A DNA stretch of 6,680 bases from an uncultured Oscillospiraceae bacterium (lineage in GTDB: Bacteria; Bacillota; Clostridia; Oscillospirales; JAAYXM01): the NCBI GenBank assembly GCA_934646115.1, contig CAKUEM010000073.1, forward strand, positions 1 to 6,680, read 5' to 3'. The notes under the pieces are model-generated. The model searched no databases. It was given only the letters and a program-made list of their open reading frames with translations, and was not told the origin of the DNA. Both the position numbers and the translations under genes were made by a program. This document shows, piece after piece, positions 1 to 5,063 of the stretch (the first letter of the stretch is position 1; each line of letters opens with the position of its first letter).

Positions 1-112
1 ACGGATTGTTGTGGTGACTTGATTTTAACGAACTCAATCGCTTTTTTCTATTCCTTCGGTCTCACTTCTATTGTAACACTACAAAAAAATCAAAAAAAAT
101 CCGGGAAACCTG

Positions 113-141
113 TTGACAATACGGCAGAAATACGATAAAAT
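113..141 (+). promoter_or_regulatory. Promoter of the tRNA operon
   Basis: A perfect TTGACA -35 box (113-118) is followed after 17 bases by TAAAAT (136-141), one mismatch from the TATAAT consensus. Transcription would begin near 148, about 12 bases before the first tRNA, as expected for a short processed 5' leader. The A/T-rich tract at 80-100 just upstream could act as an UP-like element (inference). Bases 1-112 show no convincing gene or hairpin. Confidence 0.85.
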
Positions 142-159
142 AAATGTCGTTGTCGGCTT

Positions 160-235
160 GGACGGTTAGCTCAGCTGGTAGAGCACCTGCTTGACGTGCA
201 GGGGGTCAGGGATTCGAGTTCCTTACCGTCCACCA
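160..235 (+). tRNA. tRNA-Val (GAC)
   Basis: A full cloverleaf of 76 bases can be folded. Acceptor arm GGACGGT pairs perfectly with ACCGTCC (225-231), the discriminator is A232, and CCA is encoded at 233-235. The anticodon stem CCTGC/GCAGG encloses the loop TTGACGT, giving anticodon GAC (valine, reading GUC and GUU codons). D-loop GG and the T-loop TTCGAGT are canonical. It is the first gene of the operon. Confidence 0.96.
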
Positions 236-248
236 TTGTAACGTAGGG

Positions 249-276
249 GCTTGCCGTGATTTCGATTGCGGCAAGC
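249..276 (+). other. Hairpin in the Val-Gly tRNA spacer
   Basis: GCTTGCCG (249-256) pairs perfectly with CGGCAAGC (269-276) around a 12-base loop. Only a short broken T run (TTTCTT) follows, so it is unlikely to terminate efficiently. It may be a processing site for separating the Val and Gly precursors, or a partial attenuator (inference). It lies in the longest spacer of the operon (236-305). Confidence 0.5.
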
Positions 277-305
277 TTTCTTGACACAATCCCATCGATT
301 GATCT

Positions 306-379
<74 letters not shown>

Positions 380-422
380 CGCCAAAACCGCAGCGCTATC
401 CTCGCGGGGCGATTTCTTATAT

Positions 423-499
<77 letters not shown>

Positions 500-523
500 T
501 TTGCCAGCGCAAGGGAAATATAT

Positions 524-601
524 GGTGGATATAGCTCAGTTGGTTAGAGTACTAGATTGTGGCTCTAGGGGTCGCCGGTTCGAATCCGGTTATCCACCCC
601 A
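524..601 (+). tRNA. tRNA-His (GTG)
   Basis: A 78-base gene with the histidine-specific extra 5' base. G524 serves as G-1 opposite C598, and acceptor GTGGATA (525-531) pairs with TATCCAC (591-597). CCA is encoded at 599-601. Anticodon stem CTAGA/TCTAG encloses TTGTGGC, so the anticodon is GTG. The G-1:C73 pair is the identity element for histidyl-tRNA synthetase, which confirms both the identity and the 5' boundary. Confidence 0.96.
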
Positions 602-658
602 TTTTCCCCTTTTCAAACGGGACGAACATTGCTTGCCCGGAGTGTTCCCACTTTATTT

Positions 659-734
659 TGGGATGTAGCCAAGTCGGTAAGGCACCAGACTTTGACTCTG
701 GCATTCGTAGGTTCGAGTCCTGCCATCCCAGCCA
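659..734 (+). tRNA. tRNA-Gln (TTG)
   Basis: A 76-base cloverleaf. Acceptor TGGGATG pairs perfectly with CATCCCA (724-730), the discriminator is G731, and CCA is at 732-734. Anticodon stem CCAGA/TCTGG with loop CTTTGAC gives TTG (glutamine). The T1-A72 first pair is typical of glutamine tRNAs. A 57-base spacer separates it from tRNA-His, and only three bases separate it from tRNA-Lys. Confidence 0.96.
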
Positions 735-737
735 TTT

Positions 738-813
738 GATCCACTAGCTCAGGCGGTAGAGCACCTGCCTTTTAAGCAGGGTGTCCGGAGTTCGAGTCTC
801 CGGTGGATCACCA
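738..813 (+). tRNA. tRNA-Lys (TTT)
   Basis: A 76-base cloverleaf. Acceptor GATCCAC pairs perfectly with GTGGATC (803-809), the discriminator is A810, and CCA is at 811-813. Anticodon stem CCTGC/GCAGG with loop CTTTTAA gives TTT (lysine AAA and AAG). It is the last gene of the operon. Its terminal A813 is also the first base of the terminator stem, so the mature 3' end must be produced by trimming into a base-paired tail. Confidence 0.96.
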
Positions 814-849
814 AAAATAAAAGCACCGCTTTGCGGTGCTTTTATTTTT
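813..849 (+). terminator. Terminator of the tRNA operon (bidirectional)
   Basis: GCACCGC (823-829) and GCGGTGC (833-839) form a GC-rich core around a TTT loop. The core is extended by ten A-T/T-A pairs between 813-822 and 840-849, giving a perfect 17-bp stem. The 3' arm TTTTATTTTT supplies the U-tract. Symmetry means it would also stop minus-strand transcription coming from the right. Confidence 0.93.
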
Positions 850-1177
850 GGGTTTCGCTCTATCGGGATTTTATTGTTCACAGGCGGCAACGCCGCACCC
901 GCGCCGCCCTACTGCGCGGTCCCCGGAGTTCGGATAGCATGCATACTAATATACCGTGACATTGAACGCGCATCTGAGCTCTATATTGTATGGGGTTCGG
1001 TTTTCGTCCAAACCAAAAGACACCCTTTGTCGTCATTGACAGAGTGTGTCTTTTCATTTTGCTCATTTTACTATTTGCAAAAACCTGTCGGCTCGCGCTC
1101 TCCATGGCAAAGAGTGCGCTGTATCGCCTGCTTCGGCTTTTTCATGAAAATCCGGGCGCAGCTGCCCCGCCCATACG
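850..1177. other. Gene-free region between the tRNA operon and the immA-type gene
   Basis: Open frames exist here on both strands, but none shows a ribosome binding site with a sensible start, a recognisable domain or protein-like composition, so I call no gene. The left part (880-930) is GC-rich with a small GGCG/CGCC hairpin at 882-895; the middle is more A/T-rich. I looked for a promoter that could drive a small RNA ending at the 1015-1054 hairpin and saw only poor matches. It could be degenerate DNA left by a past insertion (inference). Confidence 0.5.
1015..1054. terminator. Strong hairpin, probable orphan terminator
   Basis: AAAAGACAC (1015-1023) pairs with GTGTCTTTT (1046-1054). After one C-T mismatch, CTTTGTC (1025-1031) pairs with GACAGAG (1038-1044) with one wobble, around the loop GTCATT. 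The stem of about 16 pairs ends in TTTT followed by further T-rich sequence on the + strand. The A-rich 5' arm gives a U-tract on the other strand too. No gene obviously feeds into it. Confidence 0.6.
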
Positions 1178-1207
1178 AAAATAAAAGCACCGCAATGCAG
1201 TGCCTTT
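1178..1207 (-). terminator. Terminator of the xre-immA unit
   Basis: Read on the minus strand, GCACTGC (1203-1197) pairs with GCGGTGC (1193-1187) around an ATT loop. All seven pairs hold, one as T-G wobble, and the U-tract TTTTATTTT follows (1186-1178). On the + strand the same wobble becomes a C-A mismatch and the tail is poor, so minus is the functional direction. It lies about 100 bases beyond the stop of the peptidase gene. Confidence 0.8.
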
Positions 1208-1307
1208 ACTCTTCAATCAAGGCAGCGCCCCAAAGCGCTTTCTTGCAGCGGAATAGCATCGAGCGCATTTTCGCCCAAACGCTGTCATTTTCTGACACGC
1301 AATCTGT

Positions 1308-2054
1308 CTAGATCATCGGGCGGAGGTGATCGCCCGGCGCAAGCTCCACATCCGGCGGCAGCGCAACAATATCCGTATACACGCTGCTCACCATGCCCAG
1401 CGTCGTCCCCACCACGCACCCTTCCCGCACAATTTGAAACTGCGCAAAGCTCTGGTGCGGCTCACGCTCCCGCGCCCATTGGATAAACGGCGTAAACTGC
1501 CGCAGCACCTGCCGCTCCAGCTCATGCTGCCGGTATCGCACCCCGCACGCCTCCCGCGCGCGCAGTATGCGCATCCGCTCAAGCCGCACCTCCGCCGCCT
1601 TCCGGCTCAGCCCGCATAACGTCATCAACGCCTCCGGTGTCTCCACTTCCAGCGCCCGCAGCACACACGCCGGCGCCAGCAGCCGCGACGCAAAAATATT
1701 CGCCTGCTGCTCCGCCGCCTCGTCGCGCGCCGCCGGAAAGCGTTCCTGCACATGCCCCAGCAGTACATGCCCCAGCTCGTGCGCCAGCGTGAATCGTATC
1801 CGACCCGCCGGGCACCTGTTGTTATAAAAAATAAAAATGCGCTCCTTCATCCGGAGCGCAAAGCCATCATTCCCTTTGCAGTTTCGGGCTAGTCCATACC
1901 GCTTCAGTATCTGCTCAGCACGGTCATACGTCAATGGATATGATTCATACCGCAAGCACAGGCTACTTACATTGACCGGCAAATGCATGATCTTTTGCTC
2001 TATCAAAACGCGCCACGCAATGTCCCGCGCGTTTTGATATTCTGCATAGCGCAC
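1308..2054 (-). CDS. ImmA/IrrE-family zinc metallopeptidase
   Basis: A 248-residue protein of the M78 (ImmA/IrrE, COG2856) family. The zinc motif HELGH is at residues 92-96 inside the typical context of an F-T-L-A-H helix. The expected downstream segment follows as EQQANIFASRLLAP, with E115 the likely third zinc ligand. The family cleaves or inactivates partner XRE repressors: ImmA acts on ImmR in ICEBs1, and IrrE acts on DdrO in Deinococcus. The partner is probably the XRE protein encoded one base upstream, from which translation is likely coupled. The start is GTG at 2054; the conserved ARDIAW segment begins at residue 9, which supports it. Residues 150-248 form a variable C-terminal region that I cannot assign. 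It is predicted cytoplasmic, with no signal peptide. Confidence 0.88.
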   Translation of the reverse strand: MRYAEYQNARDIAWRVLIEQKIMHLPVNVSSLCLRYESYPLTYDRAEQILKRYGLARNCKGNDGFALRMKERIFIFYNNRCPAGRIRFTLAHELGHVLLGHVQERFPAARDEAAEQQANIFASRLLAPACVLRALEVETPEALMTLCGLSRKAAEVRLERMRILRAREACGVRYRQHELERQVLRQFTPFIQWAREREPHQSFAQFQIVREGCVVGTTLGMVSSVYTDIVALPPDVELAPGDHLRPMI

Positions 2055-2055
2055 C

Positions 2056-2433
2056 TTAAAATGGGCAATCCTTCACTGCATCCGGTATAATTAATTCCAA
2101 TGCCTTTTGAGCAAGCTCACGTTCTTCATCAGTCAATACTACCTTCACCGGCTGCCCGTTTCGGTTGCTCATGATCAAATACGGCCGCCCCTCTCGCTCC
2201 GCCGGCGCCGATACCTGCGAGTCCGACGCGCCCAGCAAATAGTCCGACGAAACGTGCAATATGATCGATAAGTTGTACACCGTGCCAACCATTGGTTCCT
2301 GTTTTCCATTTTCATATTTCGACAGCGTCCCTTTATTCAGACCTCCATCAAACATCGCGTTGTATTTGTCCGCTAGCTCTTCCAGCGTCAGCCCATGGGC
2401 CTGCCGCACTTCGCGCAGACGTTTTCCAAACAC
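2056..2433 (-). CDS. XRE-family transcriptional repressor
   Basis: A 125-residue DNA-binding protein. Residues 4-68 form a Cro/C1-type helix-turn-helix domain: an R-L-R-E-V-R first helix, LTLEELADKYN as helix 2, GTLSKYENGKQEP covering the recognition helix and following turn, and the closing SSDYLLG motif. The C-terminal tail (70-125) is short, charged and unassigned, so there is no peptidase or ligand domain. The GTG start at 2433 is fixed by an AGGAGG site eight bases upstream. The gene heads a two-gene unit with the M78 peptidase, the order seen in ImmR/ImmA modules. It probably represses its own promoter (2515-2543), where a near-palindrome covers the -35 box. Whether it controls other genes cannot be read here. 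Confidence 0.9.
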   Translation of the reverse strand: MFGKRLREVRQAHGLTLEELADKYNAMFDGGLNKGTLSKYENGKQEPMVGTVYNLSIILHVSSDYLLGASDSQVSAPAEREGRPYLIMSNRNGQPVKVVLTDEERELAQKALELIIPDAVKDCPF

Positions 2434-2441
2434 AACCGCCG

Positions 2442-2447
2442 CCTCCT
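2442..2447 (-). promoter_or_regulatory. Ribosome binding site that fixes the xre GTG start
   Basis: Read on the minus strand this is a perfect AGGAGG, eight bases before GTG at 2433. No in-frame ATG offers a better-placed alternative. Confidence 0.85.
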
Positions 2448-2514
2448 CTTCGTGATGCCTCCGCCCCCTCCGGGCCTCTGGTGATCTTCCTTTTCCCGCT
2501 GCTCTTTTTTTTGT

Positions 2515-2543
2515 ATTATATCACATCCTCTTTCGCTTTGCAA
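2515..2543 (-). promoter_or_regulatory. Promoter of the xre-immA unit (extended -10)
   Basis: On the minus strand, TTGCAA (2543-2538) is followed after 17 bases by a perfect TATAAT (2520-2515), preceded by TG and one base, an extended -10. The transcript would start near 2508, leaving a leader of about 75 bases. The -35 matches consensus at four of six positions, a usual pattern for a promoter that a repressor controls. Confidence 0.85.
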
Positions 2544-2547
2544 GGCG
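2534..2547. promoter_or_regulatory. Candidate operator over the xre -35 box
   Basis: CGCTTTG (2534-2540) and CAAGGCG (2541-2547) form a 14-base near-palindrome with one mismatched pair. Its centre lies inside the -35 hexamer (2538-2543). Position and symmetry suit autorepression by the dimeric XRE protein, but this is inferred from one site only. Confidence 0.5.
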
Positions 2548-2591
2548 CTTTTGATCACATATTTTGACTTTTTCCGGCATTATCCCGCCGA

Positions 2592-3404
2592 TTATTCGCC
2601 TTTATTATGCATATCAACACGGTTTTTGAAAAAATTTCGGCTGAGCGTCGCTGCTCCGAGCAGGAACAGCGCGATACTGACCCACTGGGAGGTAGAAAGC
2701 CCCATCCAAAATCCGCGAATTTCATCGCCTCTGAAAAATTCCAGCACGAAGCGAATCACAGAATACACTGTAATATATACATAAAACAACCGTCCGGCGC
2801 ATTTCTGCTTGTAAAACAGGGCAAGCAAAAGCAGAAAAATAGTAAGATTGCAGCCCGCCTCGATCAACTGCACGGGAAAGCGCACCACACCGTTGATGCT
2901 GGGGTTGATCTGGTTATGATAGGTAACAAACCCGCAGGCGGATTCTATTCCATAGCAGCACCCGCCCAAAAAGCACCCGATCCGCCCAAATACATGAAAA
3001 ACCGGAATAGACACCGCAAAAATATCCATCACGCTTTGCGTTTCCAGCCCCTTCGCCTTCCGGCTGTAGAGAAAACACGCGATCGCGGCGCCGATCAAGC
3101 CGCCATAGTATACCATTCCGCCAAACTGCGTTGCAAGCCGCACCAGCGCATTCTTCGCCCCATATTGATCCCAGTTTTTAACGATCGCCGCAATCTGTTC
3201 CATCCGCGTAACGCCATACAAAAGATGCGCGCCGATCAGCAAGCCAAGCCCGGCAACAAGCATGATCAGTATAATATCTTCAAACTCAAGCCCGCGCTTT
3301 TTCCCAAGTCGCGTCGCAACAAATCCGCTCGCCAGAAGCCCGAGCGCGGCGCATACGCCATACATGCCGATCGTTCGCCCAAAAAATTGAAACGTTGGAT
3401 ACAT
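2592..3404 (-). CDS. Divergent Lgt-like prolipoprotein diacylglyceryl transferase
   Basis: A 270-residue multi-pass membrane protein of the Lgt family, whose members move diacylglycerol from phosphatidylglycerol to the lipobox cysteine of prolipoproteins. ATG at 3404 is chosen because AAGGAG lies five bases upstream and the first helix follows at once; the open frame reaches 3563 but that extension crosses a terminator and looks non-coding. Lgt landmarks are present: MYG (14-16), YGGLIG (100-105), GRIGCF (140-145), and Y214, R218, E222 with the spacing of E. coli Y235, R239, E243. However, the positions matching E. coli H103, N146 and E151 are Y100, C144 and C149, and two adjacent cysteines occur in GGCCYG. 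It belongs to a divergent Lgt branch, so activity on lipoproteins is probable but not certain. No clear terminator follows the gene. Confidence 0.78.
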   Translation of the reverse strand: MYPTFQFFGRTIGMYGVCAALGLLASGFVATRLGKKRGLEFEDIILIMLVAGLGLLIGAHLLYGVTRMEQIAAIVKNWDQYGAKNALVRLATQFGGMVYYGGLIGAAIACFLYSRKAKGLETQSVMDIFAVSIPVFHVFGRIGCFLGGCCYGIESACGFVTYHNQINPSINGVVRFPVQLIEAGCNLTIFLLLLALFYKQKCAGRLFYVYITVYSVIRFVLEFFRGDEIRGFWMGLSTSQWVSIALFLLGAATLSRNFFKNRVDMHNKGE

Positions 3405-3416
3405 AGTTCTCCTTTC

Positions 3417-3459
3417 AAAAAAGCAGCCACTCCGCAAAATTACAGAGTGGCCGTTTTTT
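3417..3459 (-). terminator. Terminator between the small membrane gene and the lgt-like gene
   Basis: GCCACTC and GAGTGGC (3445-3451 and 3426-3432) form a perfect 7-bp core around a 12-base loop. A further G-T and C-G pair and six A-T pairs extend it. On the minus strand the tail is TTTTTT (3422-3417). The U-tract ends only two bases before the lgt-like gene's AAGGAG, so any transcript arriving from upstream must pass it. It can also act on the + strand. Confidence 0.85.
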
Positions 3460-3468
3460 CCGTTTAAA
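3439..3468 (-). promoter_or_regulatory. Possible weak promoter of the lgt-like gene inside the terminator
   Basis: On the minus strand TTTAAA (3468-3463) and TGTAAT (3444-3439) lie 18 bases apart. TGTAAT matches five of six consensus bases; TTTAAA matches four of six. Initiation would fall near 3432, so the RNA would lack the 5' arm of the hairpin and could not form it. This is inference from weak matches. Confidence 0.3.
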
Positions 3469-3471
3469 ACA

Positions 3472-3774
3472 TTACTGCAAAGAATTTGCAATCTCTGCAG
3501 CCGCGCCGCCAACGAAAATGGTGCACAGCGTGCAGCTGAAGAAGCCGATGATCGAAAGCACAAGACCGATAATGGATAATACCAAACCAGCAGTGCCTAT
3601 GCCCGTTTCTTCATCTGCCTCTGCAGCAGCCTTCTTGCCCTTCACCGCCAACACGATACCGATAATACCGCAAACTACACCGGCGATGTTGATCAGATAG
3701 AACCATGCTAAAACCGTGGCAATGATACCCAGTACGAGTCCTGCGATGGATAATCCTTTTCCGTTGTTTTCCAC
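3472..3774 (-). CDS. Small multi-pass membrane protein (DUF4190-like)
   Basis: A 100-residue protein made mostly of hydrophobic, glycine-rich segments. Residues 8-46 hold two membrane helices (AGLVLGIIATVLAWF, then VVCGIIGIVLAV), followed by a charged linker (47-58) rich in K, A, E and D. The motif repeats as TAGLVLSIIGLVLSIIGFF (61-79) and continues to about 90. The two AGLVL(G/S)II units suggest internal duplication, and this layout resembles DUF4190-type proteins of unknown function. The GTG start at 3774 has AAGGGGG six bases upstream and lies about 48 bases after the predicted transcription start. The frame extends to 3813, but a start there would leave almost no leader. It is monocistronic, or only weakly joined to the lgt-like gene, because a terminator follows its stop. 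Confidence 0.75.
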   Translation of the reverse strand: MENNGKGLSIAGLVLGIIATVLAWFYLINIAGVVCGIIGIVLAVKGKKAAAEADEETGIGTAGLVLSIIGLVLSIIGFFSCTLCTIFVGGAAAEIANSLQ

Positions 3775-3828
3775 AAAAATCCCCCTTTTCTTAGATGAAA
3801 TTCGTTTTTTCACGAATATTACAGCTTC

Positions 3829-3857
3829 AGTATAGCTTTTTTCCCAAACCTTGTCAA
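3829..3857 (-). promoter_or_regulatory. Promoter of the small membrane protein gene
   Basis: On the minus strand a perfect TTGACA (3857-3852) is separated by 17 bases from TATACT (3834-3829), five of six consensus bases. Initiation near 3822 supports the GTG at 3774 as the start codon. This is one of the two strongest promoters in the window, so the small protein may be abundantly expressed. Confidence 0.88.
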
Positions 3858-3865
3858 GAGGGAAA

Positions 3866-3898
3866 CAGGCGTTATTCCTCTCGGTTTTTCGCCGCCTG
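3866..3898. other. Inverted repeat between divergent promoters
   Basis: CAGGCG (3866-3871) and CGCCTG (3893-3898) are exact inverse copies 21 bases apart, lying between the minus-strand promoter (-35 at 3857) and the fem promoter (-35 at 3920). They could be operator half-sites or an RNA stem. Short arms make a chance match possible. Confidence 0.25.
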
Positions 3899-3919
3899 GA
3901 TTTTGCGCGCCGCTTCCCC

Positions 3920-3948
3920 TTGCATATTACGGGGTAAAATGGTAAAAT
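3920..3948 (+). promoter_or_regulatory. Promoter of the femAB-family pair
   Basis: TTGCAT (3920-3925) is followed after 17 bases by TAAAAT (3943-3948), which is preceded by TGG, giving an extended -10. The -35 is poor (three of six), which the extended -10 may offset. Transcription would start near 3955, leaving a leader of about 55 bases before ATG 4011. No T-box or other riboswitch fold is apparent. Confidence 0.6.
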
Positions 3949-4010
3949 ATTTTTGTTCCAGTATCACGCCGGGCATGCCCCGCGCGAAGAAAACGAGGGT
4001 TTCAGCTATT

Positions 4011-5060
4011 ATGGTAAAACGGGTAACGCAAGAGGATTTTGCGCTTTATGAGCAATACGTTTCGCAGCATCCCAAGGGTCATTTTCTTCAATCTTTGTCT
4101 TGGGCGCGGTTCAAACACGCGCTGCCGTCGGTCGCGCTGCTTGCGCAGGACGAGGCGGGCGCGCCGTGCGGGGCGATGCTGCTTTTTATACACAAAGAGC
4201 CTGCGTTTGGGGTAAGCTTGCTTTATAGCCCGCGCGGTCCGGTCTGTGATGCGGATCGCAAAGGCGTGATGGAAGCGCTTTTGGCGGAGGCTTGCCGCGT
4301 GGCGAGCGAGCACCGCGCCTATATGCTGACGATCGACCCGGACGTGACGGAGGATTCGGATTTTTGCAAAAACCTGCTTTCCTGCGGCTTTCGCCCCGGC
4401 GGCGGGCGCGACGATCACGGGATTTTGCAGCCGCTTGCGGTTTTTCGCATTGATATCGCGGGGAAAAGCGATGACGAGCTGCTCGCCATGTTTCATTCCA
4501 AGGCGCGCTATAGCGTGCGCGCGGCGCTGAAGGGCGGCGCGACCTGCCGGCTGGGCACGCGGGCGGATATTCCGGGCTTTCAGAAGCTCTTAGCGGAGAC
4601 CGCGCAGCGCGACGGATTTACCGCGCGCAGCGTTTCTTATTTTAACGAGATGTACGATGCGTTGGGCGACGAGCTGTGTAAGCTGTTTATCGTGGAATAT
4701 GAGGGCGAGATGATCGCAGGCTCGGTGTTGATCCGCTATGGCGAAAAAACCTGGCATCTCTATGGCGGAAGCGGCGAGGCGCATAAGGATAAGCTTCCGA
4801 ACTTTTTAATGCAGTGGGAAATGATGCGCTGGTCGATCGCCCACGGCTGCACGATGTATGACATGCGCGGCATCGCGGGCGAGCAGGACAAAACGAAGCC
4901 GCTTGAGGGGCTTTTGCGGTTTAAAAAGCGTTTTGGCGGCGAGCTGGTGCGCTTTGCCGGGCGGCTCGATCTGGTGTATCATCCGGCGACGCGGCTTCTG
5001 GTCAATACCTCGCGCGGGGCGAAGCACAAGCTTTCAAAATTGTTAGGGAAAGGCAGATAA
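4011..5060 (+). CDS. FemAB-family aminoacyl-tRNA-dependent peptidoglycan bridge enzyme (first copy)
   Basis: A 349-residue cytosolic FemA/FemB/FemX-type transferase. These enzymes take an amino acid from aminoacyl-tRNA and add it to the stem-peptide lysine, or its equivalent, of the lipid-linked or UDP-linked peptidoglycan precursor. Two GNAT-like domains span about 1-150 and 151-325. Motifs include HPKGHF (20-25), YSPRGPV (72-78), TIDPDVTE (107-114), FHSKARYSVR (161-170), PNFLMQW (263-269), YDMRG (283-287) and LLRFKKRFGGE (301-311). The length is near the 335 residues of Weissella FemX and short of staphylococcal FemA, with no room for the coiled-coil arm. The ATG at 4011 aligns with the start of the paralogue; GAGGG lies 11 bases upstream. 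The frame is open to 3795, but that part precedes and overlaps the promoter. The amino acid added cannot be predicted. Confidence 0.88.
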   Translation: MVKRVTQEDFALYEQYVSQHPKGHFLQSLSWARFKHALPSVALLAQDEAGAPCGAMLLFIHKEPAFGVSLLYSPRGPVCDADRKGVMEALLAEACRVASEHRAYMLTIDPDVTEDSDFCKNLLSCGFRPGGGRDDHGILQPLAVFRIDIAGKSDDELLAMFHSKARYSVRAALKGGATCRLGTRADIPGFQKLLAETAQRDGFTARSVSYFNEMYDALGDELCKLFIVEYEGEMIAGSVLIRYGEKTWHLYGGSGEAHKDKLPNFLMQWEMMRWSIAHGCTMYDMRGIAGEQDKTKPLEGLLRFKKRFGGELVRFAGRLDLVYHPATRLLVNTSRGAKHKLSKLLGKGR

Positions 5061-5063
5061 AAT

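Noticed and set aside
1..112. Minus-strand signal such as TACAAT or a TTG start leading out of the left edge
   Set aside because: No -35 at a proper distance and no well-placed ribosome binding site; too little sequence remains to support a gene.
629..657. TTGCTT and TTTATT 17 bases apart as an internal promoter for tRNA-Gln/Lys
   Set aside because: The boxes match consensus poorly and initiation would fall inside tRNA-Gln.
785..932. CCGGAGTTCG in the tRNA-Lys T-arm (785-794) repeated at 923-932, considered as an attachment-site duplication
   Set aside because: Only ten bases match, the matching does not extend to the tRNA 3' end, and no integrase is present. Chance similarity to a common T-arm sequence is enough.
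781..1311. A 176-codon open frame on the + strand and overlapping shorter frames
   Set aside because: It begins inside tRNA-Lys, runs through two terminator hairpins and shows no domain, ribosome binding site or protein-like composition.
1317..1336. GGAGGTGATC inside the end of the peptidase gene, a perfect Shine-Dalgarno on the + strand, flanked by CGGGCG/CGCCCG
   Set aside because: It is the reverse of ordinary Asp-His-Leu-Arg coding on the minus strand, and the frame it could serve on the + strand overlaps the gene fully and looks like a shadow.
2607..3467. A 286-codon + strand frame opposite the lgt-like gene
   Set aside because: It is a shadow of the minus-strand gene, rich in K, H, R and Q with no domain.
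3405..3563. N-terminal extension of the lgt-like frame up to 3563
   Set aside because: It crosses a terminator hairpin and the end of another gene, has Cys/Arg-rich non-membrane composition, and a good ribosome binding site sits at the internal ATG 3404.
3795..4010. 72-codon N-terminal extension of the first FemAB-family frame
   Set aside because: It covers the promoter region, does not align with the second copy, and lacks a ribosome binding site; ATG 4011 matches the paralogue's start.
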